Source of the DNA: Virgibacillus profundi
GTDB taxonomy: Bacteria > Bacillota > Bacilli > Bacillales > Amphibacillaceae
Length of the DNA: 64,000 nucleotides
Reading direction: 5' to 3'
Assembly: GCF_002287375.1 (NCBI RefSeq)
Contig: NZ_NPOA01000011.1
Location: 62,001-126,000 of the forward strand
Under the pieces are notes generated by a model. It was not told the DNA's origin, did not search any database, and saw only the letters and a list, made by a program, of their open reading frames with translations. Made by a program: the position numbers and the translations under genes. Positions 38,754 to 47,403 of this stretch are shown piece after piece. The stretch's first letter is position 1; every line of letters begins with the position of its first letter.

Positions 38754-39118
38754 ATGAAAATGGGTGTTAAAGAAAATACAAATGCATTCATTAAAAATGG
38801 CGATATTGAAGCAATAGAAAATATTGAATTACCAGCTCTTGATATATTAACAGAATTAAATAGAAATTTTGACTATATACATCTGTTTACTAAAAATAAA
38901 GCAGGATTTAAAGAGTGCTTTCCCAAGCTGAAGCTCTATTTAAAGCCCAGTGGAATGTTATGGGTTTCTTGGCTCAAAGGTGGCAAATTACGAACAGATC
39001 TAACTATGAAAACTGTTATCAAATTAGGTTATGATTTTGGTCTGGGTTAAAATTTACTCATCCCAAAGAAGGGAAAGTATATAATAATAGTTATGGAAAA
39101 TTAAACTTACATAAGTGA
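38754..39118 (+). pseudogene. DUF3052-family protein with internal deletion
   Basis: The first part reads 'LNRNFDYIHLFTKNKAGFKE' and 'LKPSGMLWVSWLKGGKLRTD', which I recognise from DUF3052. After 'VIKLGYDF' the sequence jumps to 'WSGLKFTHPKEGKVYNNSYG' in another frame. About ten conserved residues between are gone, so a short deletion caused the frameshift. Function of the family is unknown. Confidence 0.6.
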
Positions 39119-39983
39119 ATAGCCATTATGAACAATTTTTTTCTAATGGATTTCATTTGCTTGACGGTAGCATAGACACTTCAAATTAGATAGGATTCAA
39201 AGCATTTTAGTTATTTCATTATACGAACGGGCGCGATTGTGGTATAACGAAGTCACAATCGCCCTTAAATAATTAAGTGAAAACGGAGATATACATTTAT
39301 TCTTTAAGTACATGTCTACATTGAAAGAACACTATTCAATTCACCATTTTTATTAAAAAGGTATTGATAAGATTTTTCTGATGATCTCTTTCGCATCCTT
39401 AATTGTAGCTATACTGTCACAACAAAAAAAGTAACCACCCATTAAACACCTAGCGAGCATTTGAGTTGATTACTTTCTAACTCAGGACGTGTAGAGCTGC
39501 CCCCAAGAAGGGCTGTTACACCATAGTCCGTTCCATGTACCAGCATGGTCGGTCTTTTATTTTTTTATGACTTTCTACATAAAGTATACCTCATTTTCCT
39601 CACCAAAAAAACATTTACAAGTTTATTTTGTTCACCATTAGATGGCTATAAAAAAGTAAATTCAAAAAATAAAAGAAAATACTGTATAAGGCGGTAATAG
39701 GACATAAGTTATCTGATATCTTTGTTGCTTTCTATCAAAGCTATAATACCTATCAGAACATTGAAAACATACAACAGACTTTCCCTTGCCATATATTTAA
39801 ACAAACAATGCTATGAACTTCAGTCAAGATATATGTAAGAAACCTCTGTGCTGATTGAAAATTTCGCTTTATGTCTTAGAATTTCCATATTTTACATATA
39901 AAATAGTATTACTTTCATCAAATTTTCACATTGCCTATGTATTATAGTGTTTGCAGGATAATGAAACGGAGGAAAAATGCGAA
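39119..39983. other. Long intergenic interval with a hairpin
   Basis: No protein gene could be supported in these 865 bases. A hairpin at 39229-39264 pairs GGGCG-GATTGTG with CACAATCGCCC. A second small hairpin with a T-run lies near 39537-39567 (CATGTACCAGCATGG then TCTTTTATTTTTTT). The piece from about 39360 to 39560 looks structured and may be a decayed element or small RNA on either strand; I could not identify it. Confidence 0.4.
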
Positions 39984-40400
39984 ATGGCGTCAGTAGATAA
40001 AATAATGTCAATCGGTATTATTGTTATAAGTATAGTCGCAGGACTTATTTTCTTCTATATAGTGAGTGACTTACCAAAGGAAAAAAGGAAAGTACATATC
40101 GAAGAAATGGTTGCACAACTTATTAACTTCATTATCTTTATTTGGCTTGGGAAAATCATATTGAATTTTTTCATATTCATAAAAGATCCATTAGCCATAT
40201 TAGCGTATCCAAGTGATTCAGATGCTTTTTACCTGGCTTTATTGTTTAGCGCTATTGTACTTATGTATAAGTCGAAACGGAATGAAATAGATATTCTTCT
40301 GTTTATAGAATCTTTTTTATCAGTATTTTTAGTTCGTCATTTTTGTATGAGTTTATTCAACTTGTTTGGAATAACAATACATATTCACTCGGAAACTTAG
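39984..40400 (+). CDS. Small membrane protein of the redox cluster
   Basis: 138 residues with about four predicted membrane helices and a charged loop 'LPKEKRKVHIEEMVAQ'. No family recognised. ATG 39984 lies 10 bases after GGAGGA. It is the first gene of a plus-strand run that continues with another small membrane protein, CcdA, two TlpA-like proteins, SCO and a two-component system, so a role in membrane thiol or copper handling is a context inference only. Confidence 0.6.
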   Translation: MASVDKIMSIGIIVISIVAGLIFFYIVSDLPKEKRKVHIEEMVAQLINFIIFIWLGKIILNFFIFIKDPLAILAYPSDSDAFYLALLFSAIVLMYKSKRNEIDILLFIESFLSVFLVRHFCMSLFNLFGITIHIHSET

Positions 40401-40642
40401 TTCTATTTACTGTCCTCCTTGTGTTATACCTCCTTATTCGTGACCGTGTACCTGTCAGTAAGGTAATAATCGTGATGTTAATCGGATTCACAGCAGGCAT
40501 TTTATTATTGTCCTATATTCAGCCATTTGCTACAGTATTCGGCTATATCATGGCACCGTGGTTTGTGAGTTTGTTTTTCATCATAAGTTTATCATTAATC
40601 ATATATCACAAAAGAAAGAGGGATTGTAATGGGTGGAATTGA
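40343..40642 (+). CDS. Small membrane protein preceding CcdA
   Basis: About 99 residues with three membrane helices and a basic end 'YHKRKRDCNGWN'. It overlaps the previous gene by 58 bases and the CcdA gene by 14. The start is uncertain: TTG at 40343 is the first candidate and no strong ribosome binding site is seen, so translation may be coupled to the upstream gene. Family not recognised. The overlap on both sides argues for a joint function with CcdA. Confidence 0.5.
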   Translation: MYEFIQLVWNNNTYSLGNLVLFTVLLVLYLLIRDRVPVSKVIIVMLIGFTAGILLLSYIQPFATVFGYIMAPWFVSLFFIISLSLIIYHKRKRDCNGWN

Positions 40643-41387
40643 AGCAGATACAATGTTGATTGTAGGGATGTTTTTAGCGATTGGTGCAGGAGCATTATCT
40701 TTCTTGTCACCCTGCGTTCTGCCAATTTTTCCAGCATATATGTCTTATATTACTGGAATTAGTGTAAAGGAATTACAAGGGACTAAGAATACTCAAATTC
40801 GTCGTCAGTTACTAAGCCATTCCTTATTTTTCTTACTTGCGGTTTCGCTGGTCTTTATCAGCCTGGGTGCAAGCGCATCGTTTTTGGGGCAATGGGCTCA
40901 AGATTTACTACTTGGCGATTCTGGGTTATTTATTCAACGAATCGCAGGGATTTTTATCATTATTATGGGGCTATTTGTTGCAGGCTGGATTACCATTCCA
41001 ACATTAATGAAAGAAAAGCGTTTTCGTTATTCTAAAAAGCCAGCAGGCTATTTGGGGACATTCTTTATTGGCCTTGGATTCGCTGCAGGCTGGACCCCGT
41101 GTATAGGTCCAATTTTTGGATCTATATTACTTCTGGCTGCAAGTAACCCTGGTCAAGGTGTATTTTACACAGTTATGTACGTTATCGGCTTTTCATTGCC
41201 ATTTCTTATTTTGACTTTCTATCTTGGATCGACGAGATGGATTGTTCGGCATAGCCAGATAATTATGAAGGTAGGCGCAGTTATTATGATTATTATGGGT
41301 CTGATTTTATTTTTCGGACTAATGCCACGTATCACTGGATTTCTGCTTGAATTAGTACAAGACACATGGTTAGCAAAACTAGGATAA
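40629..41387 (+). CDS. ccdA: CcdA/DsbD-family thiol-disulfide carrier
   Basis: 252 residues with six membrane helices. The two redox cysteines are in 'LSPCVLPIFPAY' and 'GWTPCIGPIFGS', the conserved CcdA pattern. It passes electrons from cytoplasmic thioredoxin to extracytoplasmic thioredoxin-like proteins, here most likely the two TlpA proteins downstream. ATG 40629 follows AGAGGGA. A second, separate CcdA is at 56170. Confidence 0.9.
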   Translation: MGGIEADTMLIVGMFLAIGAGALSFLSPCVLPIFPAYMSYITGISVKELQGTKNTQIRRQLLSHSLFFLLAVSLVFISLGASASFLGQWAQDLLLGDSGLFIQRIAGIFIIIMGLFVAGWITIPTLMKEKRFRYSKKPAGYLGTFFIGLGFAAGWTPCIGPIFGSILLLAASNPGQGVFYTVMYVIGFSLPFLILTFYLGSTRWIVRHSQIIMKVGAVIMIIMGLILFFGLMPRITGFLLELVQDTWLAKLG

Positions 41388-41402
41388 CAGAGGTGATATT
41401 CA

Positions 41403-41990
41403 ATGAAAAAGGCAATTCTTATTGTGATTGTAGTAGGAATGTTTGGATGGACTGTGTATGATTTTACAAGTTCAACTAATGAAACCGCCATTGAAGAAGA
41501 GCAGGGGGGAATGATTACTTCTCCATCACCTAGTGATGATGAAGGGGGAGTCACAGAGTCTGAAGAGATTGGACTTGCATTAGGACAGATAGCTCCTGAT
41601 TTTGAATTGGGGACACTGGACGGAGAAACCGTACGTTTATCTGATTATAGAGGGACACGAGTTATAATCAACTTTTGGGCTACTTGGTGTCCACCATGCA
41701 TTGAGGAAATTCCTGACTTGCAAAAGCTTTATGACAATAAGGATGTGGAGATTTTAGCAGTCAATTTAACAGAAACAGAAGAAAGTAAAGAAGATGTTGC
41801 CCAATTTGTAGAAGACTTTGAAATGACTTTTCCGGTGTTAATGGACACAAACTCTGAACTCGCTACTACCTATCAGGTTGGGGCATATCCGACCTCCTAT
41901 ATGGTTGATTCAAATGGTCATATTCAATTCTCTGCAATGGGTGCAATGAATTATGATCTTATGGTACAACAACTGGAAATGATGGAATAG
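41403..41990 (+). CDS. TlpA/ResA-like membrane-anchored thioredoxin 1
   Basis: 195 residues. An uncleaved N-terminal membrane anchor (about 4-20) and an acidic linker precede a TlpA-type domain. The active site is 'FWATWCPPC' (Cys96, Cys99). The fold continues with 'ILAVNLTETEESKEDV' and the cis-proline loop 'VGAYPTSYMVD'. It acts outside the membrane as a thiol reductase, probably recharged by CcdA. It is paralogous to the gene at 42691, whose N-terminus 'VIVVGM-GW-VYD' is almost the same. Confidence 0.9.
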   Translation: MKKAILIVIVVGMFGWTVYDFTSSTNETAIEEEQGGMITSPSPSDDEGGVTESEEIGLALGQIAPDFELGTLDGETVRLSDYRGTRVIINFWATWCPPCIEEIPDLQKLYDNKDVEILAVNLTETEESKEDVAQFVEDFEMTFPVLMDTNSELATTYQVGAYPTSYMVDSNGHIQFSAMGAMNYDLMVQQLEMME

Positions 41991-42118
41991 CTGTTTAAAT
42001 TCAACCACTTTTTAAATTTCCATTTTAGTATTTTTATCAGGAAATAGGGTTTATAAAAGTGAGAATGGCAATAATTATGCTAAAGCAAACTTTTAGATAG
42101 GAAAGGAATTGAATAAGG

Positions 42119-42637
42119 GTGAAGCGTTTATTAATTATGGTGTTTGCTTTTATGCTTTTTCTAACTGCATGCGGGGAAAAGATTGAAACAAATATGTCAA
42201 GAGATGTGCAGGCTTTCGAGTTTACAACACAGGATAATGAATCGCTGGCACTTAAAGATTTAGAAGGAAAATGGTGGGTAGCGGATTTTATTTTTACAAA
42301 TTGTACGACTGTCTGCCTTCCAATGACAACCAATATGTCAAAGCTTCAGGATAAAATCAAGCAGGAAAATCTGGATGTTCAGCTTGTTTCATTTAGCGTG
42401 GATCCTGAATACGATACACCTAAAGTGTTGGAGGAGTATGCAGAGAGTTATCAGGCCGACCTAAGCAACTGGTCATTTTTAACAGGTTATGAGTTTCAAA
42501 CAATCAAGGAGTTATCAATCAAATCATTTCAATCCCCTTTGGAAAAGCCTCCGGAAGGGGAAGTAATTAAACGATATTCCGGTACAGATCCAAAGAAATT
42601 AGATGTGATTATTGATGACTTGAAAGAAGTATCTTGA
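42119..42637 (+). CDS. SCO1/SenC-family lipoprotein lacking the His ligand
   Basis: 172 residues with lipobox 'LTAC' (Cys18) and a thioredoxin-like SCO domain. The copper/redox CxxxC is present as 'TNCTTVCLPMT' (Cys62, Cys66), and 'VSFSVDPEYDTP' is typical. The region that normally holds the copper-binding histidine and the strand after it is missing: 'FQSPLEKPPEGE' joins directly to 'VIKRYSG'. The protein is about 20 residues shorter than B. subtilis YpmQ. It may have kept only a thiol role. GTG start. Confidence 0.82.
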   Translation: MKRLLIMVFAFMLFLTACGEKIETNMSRDVQAFEFTTQDNESLALKDLEGKWWVADFIFTNCTTVCLPMTTNMSKLQDKIKQENLDVQLVSFSVDPEYDTPKVLEEYAESYQADLSNWSFLTGYEFQTIKELSIKSFQSPLEKPPEGEVIKRYSGTDPKKLDVIIDDLKEVS

Positions 42638-42690
42638 GTAATAGCACCAATGGTTGGGGTTATCTAATATAGGAAGGTAGGTGATATTCA

Positions 42691-43305
42691 ATGAAAAAAA
42701 CAATTATTATCGTGATTGTAGTGGGAATGTTAGGATGGGCGGTGTATGATCTGATTTTACAATCGAATAATTCAGCAGCTCCGGATAATGAGGTGTCTGA
42801 ACAAGAAGAATCTAGTTTTGTCAGCAGTCAGGGAAATGAGACAGTAGTTAATGAAAAAAGCGAAACTGCAACCCAAGCCGCTGTTGGGTTAAACGTAGGA
42901 GATATGGCTCCAGACTTCCAGCTGCAGACATTAGCAGGTGAAACCACTAAATTATCAGATTACTTGGGTCAACGTGTCATGGTTAATTTTTGGGCTACCT
43001 GGTGTCCACCGTGCCGTGCTGAAATGCCAGACATGGAGAAGTTCCATCAAGCTAAAGATGTTGTTATCCTGGCTGTCAATTTAACGGAAACGGAGCCCAA
43101 TACACAACAGGTACAAAATTTTGTGAATGAATTTAACTTAACGTTTCCTATTTTATTAGATGAGGAAATTGAAGTAGCTACCAGTTATGGTATTCGCCCA
43201 ATCCCAACTTCCTTTATGATTGACTCAAATGGGATCATTCAATATAAGGCTTTAGGTGCATTAAATTATGACTTGATGGTGCAGGAATTCGAAAAGATGA
43301 AATAG
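42691..43305 (+). CDS. TlpA/ResA-like membrane-anchored thioredoxin 2
   Basis: 204 residues. An N-terminal membrane anchor, a Ser/Glu/Asn-rich linker (about 25-65) and a TlpA domain with 'FWATWCPPC' (Cys105, Cys108). Ends 'GALNYDLMVQEFEKMK', nearly identical to its paralog at 41403. The duplicated pair flanks the SCO gene. One may serve cytochrome c or cytochrome oxidase maturation and the other a different client; the sequence does not decide. Confidence 0.9.
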   Translation: MKKTIIIVIVVGMLGWAVYDLILQSNNSAAPDNEVSEQEESSFVSSQGNETVVNEKSETATQAAVGLNVGDMAPDFQLQTLAGETTKLSDYLGQRVMVNFWATWCPPCRAEMPDMEKFHQAKDVVILAVNLTETEPNTQQVQNFVNEFNLTFPILLDEEIEVATSYGIRPIPTSFMIDSNGIIQYKALGALNYDLMVQEFEKMK

Positions 43306-43343
43306 CCCCTGTTTTTGCCTACAATAAGGGGGAGGTGACTAAG

Positions 43344-44027
43344 ATGAAGCAAACCATATTAGTTGTAGAAGATGATAACATGATTCGTAACCTTGTAACC
43401 ATTTATTTGGAAAAGGCCGGCTATGATGTGGTTCAGGCTGCTGACGGGATGGCGGCAAAGGAAGCTTTTTTAAAATACCACCCATGTTTAATTATTCTCG
43501 ATTTAATGCTCCCAAAATTAAGCGGAGAGGAATATTGTAAGTGGGTCCGTGAACAAGAACAGGGCGAGATATCCATTATTATGCTTTCTGCTAAAGCTCG
43601 TATAGAAGAAAAAATAAACGGATTGAAAATCGGTGCAGATGATTATTTGACGAAGCCGTTTGATCCGAATGAACTTATCGCTCACGTAGAGGCTGTATTA
43701 CGGCGAACAGGACAATTTTGTCAAAAGATTGTCTTTGACGGATTATGTATTAAACCGAGAAAAGGCGAGGTTCTACTATATGACAAACAACTGAATTTGA
43801 CCAAACATGAATTCAATCTGCTTTATCATTTCATGAAAAGTCCTAACATAGTTTTATCAAGAGAGCACTTAATCGATCAATTGTATCCTTATGCCGACAG
43901 AACGGTTCTGGATCGTACAATTGATGCCCATATAAAAAAACTTAGAGAAAAAATTGAAGATAGTCCTGCTTCACCTAAACGAATTCGTACTGTTCGGGGA
44001 ATGGGGTATAAATTTGTTAATGAATAA
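43344..44027 (+). CDS. OmpR-family response regulator of the redox cluster
   Basis: 227 residues. The receiver carries 'VVEDDNM', the phosphorylation site in 'IILDLMLPKLSG' and 'DDYLTKPFD'. The winged-helix output ends 'RTVRGMGYKFVNE'. ATG 43344 lies 8 bases after GGGGGAGG. It overlaps the kinase start by eight bases. It probably controls the thiol-redox genes directly upstream, with which it is co-oriented. Confidence 0.9.
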   Translation: MKQTILVVEDDNMIRNLVTIYLEKAGYDVVQAADGMAAKEAFLKYHPCLIILDLMLPKLSGEEYCKWVREQEQGEISIIMLSAKARIEEKINGLKIGADDYLTKPFDPNELIAHVEAVLRRTGQFCQKIVFDGLCIKPRKGEVLLYDKQLNLTKHEFNLLYHFMKSPNIVLSREHLIDQLYPYADRTVLDRTIDAHIKKLREKIEDSPASPKRIRTVRGMGYKFVNE

Positions 44028-45102
44028 ACATGGAAAGTCAGTACTTCCAAAACGATTTTTATGGCGTTTAACATTTCTTAATATATTTGTTGTTGCCTCT
44101 TTTATCGTAATAAGCAGCTTGGCAATTTATCATACAGCTTGTTATTTAGTTGATGGAATGGGGACAATGAATAATCAAAAACAACAACAGTTTAATTCAA
44201 CTCTTTTTCTTTATTTATGGATATTTAGTGTTTCTGCAATAGTAATAGGTAGTCTGATTCACTTTTATTTAACTAGAAAAATGATCCGTCCAATAAGGCG
44301 ATTGATAGATTCTACCAAAAGGATGAAGAAAGGACAATATCCCAGTCCAATCGAGGTGAGATCAGAGGATGAGGTAGGGCAGTTGATTGCTAATTTTAAT
44401 GAACTGGTACAGCAACTGAAAAACAATCATCAACACAGAAATAAGCTTGTATCTAATTTATCACATGAATTTCGCACCCCTCTATCAAATTTAAATGGTT
44501 ACCTAAATGCATTGACCAATGGAGTTATTGAAGGTGATCCTAAACTTTACCAATCGCTTCACGAGGAAACAGAAAGAATTATCAACATGGTTGAGCAGCT
44601 TGAACAATTGAAAGAATGGGATTATGTATCAAAACAGAATTTTTATGAAAAAGAACTGGTAGATATGCAGTTGTTAGTAGAGCAAGCAGTAGAGATGTTT
44701 CGTTGGTCATTGAAAAAAGCAGGTATTTCTGTCAACGTTCAAATAGAATCTGGAAAAGTAAATGTATACAATGGAGGTGTTTCTCAAGTTATTACGAATT
44801 TGCTTGATAATGCCATTCGTTACTATCAGGGGGCAGGGCCGATCATGTTAAAAGGAGAAAATCTTAAGTCGGAATATAGGTTTACTGTCACTGGTCCAGG
44901 TCAAGCAATTCCATTAGCTGAACAAGAGAAAATCTTTGAGCGCTTTTACCGTATTGATCCTTCCAGAAACCGGGAAACTGGCGGTTCAGGGCTTGGACTT
45001 GCCATTTCAAAAGAACTCATCGAACATCACAATGGAAAAATTGGATTTAGTTCAGAAGCTAATAATCATACATTCTGGTTTACATTGCCACTTTCCAAAT
45101 GA
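44020..45102 (+). CDS. Sensor histidine kinase of the redox cluster
   Basis: 360 residues. Two membrane helices (about 13-40 and 62-87) frame a very short extracellular loop with one cysteine in the first helix region ('YHTACYL'). A HAMP domain follows, then H-box 'NLSHEFRTPLSNLNGY', N-box 'NLLDNAIRYY' and G-box 'GGSGLGLAIS'. The ATG at 44020 overlaps the regulator stop. The usual DxGxG segment reads 'VTGPGQAIP', so the first G-box is altered. Confidence 0.87.
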   Translation: MNKHGKSVLPKRFLWRLTFLNIFVVASFIVISSLAIYHTACYLVDGMGTMNNQKQQQFNSTLFLYLWIFSVSAIVIGSLIHFYLTRKMIRPIRRLIDSTKRMKKGQYPSPIEVRSEDEVGQLIANFNELVQQLKNNHQHRNKLVSNLSHEFRTPLSNLNGYLNALTNGVIEGDPKLYQSLHEETERIINMVEQLEQLKEWDYVSKQNFYEKELVDMQLLVEQAVEMFRWSLKKAGISVNVQIESGKVNVYNGGVSQVITNLLDNAIRYYQGAGPIMLKGENLKSEYRFTVTGPGQAIPLAEQEKIFERFYRIDPSRNRETGGSGLGLAISKELIEHHNGKIGFSSEANNHTFWFTLPLSK

Positions 45103-45106
45103 AATT

Positions 45107-45135
45107 CATGCTGTCAAGAAAATCTGGACAGCATG
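45107..45135 (+). terminator. Hairpin after the redox two-component system
   Basis: CATGCTGTC / GACAGCATG stem with an 11-base loop five bases after the kinase stop. A weak T-run makes it a possible terminator. Another hairpin (GAGCTTGTTT / AAACAAGCTC) lies at 45228-45249. Confidence 0.6.
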
Positions 45136-45274
45136 ATGAACTAATGATATTTACTTATTTGGATCAGAATTAGAGTGACCCTTTTATTTAATAAGAATGT
45201 CTCGCAGCATCTCTAATAAAAATAAGAGAGCTTGTTTTCAAACAAGCTCCCATTTATATAGGATTACATGTGTG

Positions 45275-45826
45275 TTAGCTTTGTTTCAGAAAATCCTCAG
45301 TCGAAGTTACTTCCGCATACATACCATCAAGAGCACCGACAAATGCATAGTGGACTTGTTCAGCTGGTACGGCATTACCTTGATAGGATAAATCTCTTGT
45401 TGCACATGCATCTTCAATAAGTGTAGTTTCATAGCCTAAATCTACTGCAGCCCTGACTGTGGCATCAATGCACATATGTGTCATCATGCCTACAACAACA
45501 ACTTTGGTTACTCCCTGTTCTTTTAATTTGCTTTCTAATTCTGTCTTTAAAAAGCTGTTAGGGAAACTTTTTTTGATAATGGTTTCGTTTTCCAATGGTA
45601 GAACAGCTTCATTTATTTCTACCCCTTCCGTATCTGGAAGAAAGAAACCTAACGCTGGGTCAGCTGCAATATGCTGAACATGAAAAATATTTTCTTTGTT
45701 ATTTTGTCTAAACCATTCAAGAACCTTAGCAGCATTGGAAGCCGCTTTATCAGGGTTGACTAGTTCCATCCTTCCATTTGGAAAATAGTCATTTTGAATA
45801 TCGATAACAATTAAAGCTGTACTCAT
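45275..45826 (-). CDS. Isochorismatase-family cysteine hydrolase
   Basis: 183 residues. Catalytic triad positions are visible: Asp in 'VIDIQNDYFP', Lys in 'IIKKSFPNSF' and Cys in 'THMCIDATVRAA'. The family includes nicotinamidases and isochorismatases; this member lacks the nicotinamidase metal-site pattern, so its amide or vinyl-ether substrate is unknown. ATG 45826 follows GAGGTGAT. It is divergent from an Lrp-type regulator, which probably controls it. Confidence 0.85.
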   Translation of the reverse strand: MSTALIVIDIQNDYFPNGRMELVNPDKAASNAAKVLEWFRQNNKENIFHVQHIAADPALGFFLPDTEGVEINEAVLPLENETIIKKSFPNSFLKTELESKLKEQGVTKVVVVGMMTHMCIDATVRAAVDLGYETTLIEDACATRDLSYQGNAVPAEQVHYAFVGALDGMYAEVTSTEDFLKQS

Positions 45827-45944
45827 TAATATCACCTCATATAATTTTCTGTTACAATATAATGATAAATGATACCCCGATTTTTATCGATACTTTGATG
45901 AAACACTTTTACAGCAAATCATTTCATGGTGAAAGGAATTAATT

Positions 45945-46385
45945 ATGCAACTTGATAATATTGATTTTCAAATACTTCGGCTATTAACTGAAAATTCACG
46001 TGTTCAGTGGAAAGACTTAGGAGAACAAATCCATATGACAGGACAAGCCGTAGGAAATCGGATTAAAAAGCTTGAGGATAGTGGTGTGATTAAAGCCTAT
46101 TCTCTAATCGTTGACGAAATGAAAATAGGTCTTTCTTACACAGCATTTGTAATAATTTATATGAAAACAGCAAAACATGACCCATTTCTGCATTGTATTA
46201 AGGAACGGAAAGAAGTGGTTGAAGCACACCGCGTATCAGGAGAAGGATGTTACCATTTGAAAGTAAAGGTTAATTCACAAGAACAATTGAATCTTTTTCT
46301 GAATGAAATACTCAGGTTTGGAAATTATTCTTTGTATCTATCGATAAAAGAGATCAAACAACACAATCCATTGAGTGCGACATGA
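45945..46385 (+). CDS. Lrp/AsnC-family transcriptional regulator
   Basis: 146 residues. The helix-turn-helix is in 'DLGEQIHMTGQAVGNRIKKL' near the N-terminus, followed by the RAM ligand-binding domain ('EAHRVSGEGCYHLKVKV'). Lrp-family proteins sense amino acids or related metabolites. It is divergently placed from the hydrolase gene, with 118 bases between, the usual regulator-target arrangement. A strong terminator follows. Confidence 0.88.
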   Translation: MQLDNIDFQILRLLTENSRVQWKDLGEQIHMTGQAVGNRIKKLEDSGVIKAYSLIVDEMKIGLSYTAFVIIYMKTAKHDPFLHCIKERKEVVEAHRVSGEGCYHLKVKVNSQEQLNLFLNEILRFGNYSLYLSIKEIKQHNPLSAT

Positions 46386-46406
46386 ATTAAAAAAGAGTTC
46401 ATAACA

Positions 46407-46446
46407 AAACCCGGGATGAAAATTAACTTTTCCCGGGTTTTTTCTT
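46407..46446 (+). terminator. Terminator after the Lrp-family gene
   Basis: AAACCCGGGA / TCCCGGGTTT perfect 10-bp stem with a 14-base loop, then TTTCTTTTTT. Confidence 0.92.
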
Positions 46447-46463
46447 TTTTACAATTATTGATT

Positions 46464-46512
46464 GCAACTTAGGCATTCGCCTAAAAAGCTTGACGAGAGC
46501 TAAGTTATCTAA
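46464..46512. repeat. Dispersed palindromic repeat, copy 2
   Basis: GCAACTTAGGCATTCGCC ... TAAGTTATCTAA is the reverse-orientation relative of 1384-1435 and a sibling of 62586-62632. Its end touches the last codon of the HxlR gene. Confidence 0.6.
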
Positions 46513-46850
46513 TATTTATACGGTTGGTTATGCTCTCCCCACTGGCACATTTCCTGAATAATAGGCCAGAGTGTGTGCCCTTTTTCAGTAAGGCTATATT
46601 CAACCTTGGGAGGAATTTGCGGATATTCCTCACGATGAATAATACCATCATTCACCATATCTTTTAGTGTAGTACTAAGTGTTTTGTAGGTTATTTTGCC
46701 TAACTTACGCTGCAGTTCATTATAGCGTACTGCACCGTTTTTTGATAGTTGATAAATAATTTGTAGCTTCCATTTCCCGTTTATTATGGAAAGTGTGTAT
46801 CCAAAAAAAGGTTCTTGGTTGTCATCAATATTAACTTTAGATGTTTTCAT
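46509..46850 (-). CDS. HxlR-family transcriptional regulator
   Basis: 113 residues, a winged-helix HxlR domain with 'SIINGKWKLQIIYQLSKNGA' and 'ITYKTLSTTLKDMVNDGII'. Several HxlR proteins in Bacilli sense quinones, aldehydes or disulfide stress through an N-terminal cysteine; here no such early cysteine is present, the only cysteine being in 'EMCQWG'. It is divergent from the sirtuin locus, and an inverted repeat that occurs twice in that locus lies in its upstream region. It likely represses the sirtuin genes. Confidence 0.85.
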   Translation of the reverse strand: MKTSKVNIDDNQEPFFGYTLSIINGKWKLQIIYQLSKNGAVRYNELQRKLGKITYKTLSTTLKDMVNDGIIHREEYPQIPPKVEYSLTEKGHTLWPIIQEMCQWGEHNQPYKY

Positions 46851-46871
46851 GTTTACACTATCCTCCTAGAT

Positions 46872-46896
46872 AGTATGCGTCAAAAAAGTACATACT
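46872..46896. promoter_or_regulatory. Candidate HxlR operator, site 1
   Basis: A 25-base imperfect inverted repeat, AGTATGCG at the left and TACATACT at the right around TCAAAAAAG. A TATAAT-like box follows at about 46920. Nearly the same site recurs at 47404. Confidence 0.5.
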
Positions 46897-47019
46897 TGTT
46901 ATTTGATTTATATCAACTATATAATATATTTAGATTCAAGTAAAGCTGTGTTTCAAAATATATATGACACCCTCGATTTTTCAATTTGTATTTGGAAGTG
47001 GGAATGTTTTGCGTATCTT

Positions 47020-47247
47020 ATGAAAAACAAATTTAAAAAGATTCTCTTCCTGGAATTAGGCGTAGGAACGATGAAGCCAATGTTTATTAAAGAGCCATTT
47101 TGGGAGATGACTAATAGTTTGCCCAGTGCATCCTATATTAGTGTTAATCCGAATGATGCTGTAGTTCCCGGAAAGATAGAGGAAAAAGGACTTGCGATTA
47201 ACGAAGACATTGCCCGCGTGCTTCAAGATGTCTTGAAAGGAAAATAA
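47020..47247 (+). pseudogene. Type A sirtuin remnant (C-terminal part)
   Basis: About 75 residues, 'KKILFLELGVGTMKPMFIKE' to 'LAINEDIARVLQDVLKGK', match the last quarter of the type A sirtuins at 47588 and 49431. The Rossmann core and zinc ribbon are gone. The promoter-like region before it is retained and duplicated ahead of the intact copy. It marks a third A unit lost by deletion. Confidence 0.75.
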
Positions 47248-47403
47248 GTGAATGGGATGTTACCAGTAACTCCTTTTGATACTTGGTGGAAGCAAAAAAT
47301 CTATAGACAAGTCGCTCTGTGATTGGCCTACAATTTTATTAGACTAATGAATTACAGTCAGTAATGTTAATGTCTTCTTTCCAACTACACTATCTAATAG
47401 GAA

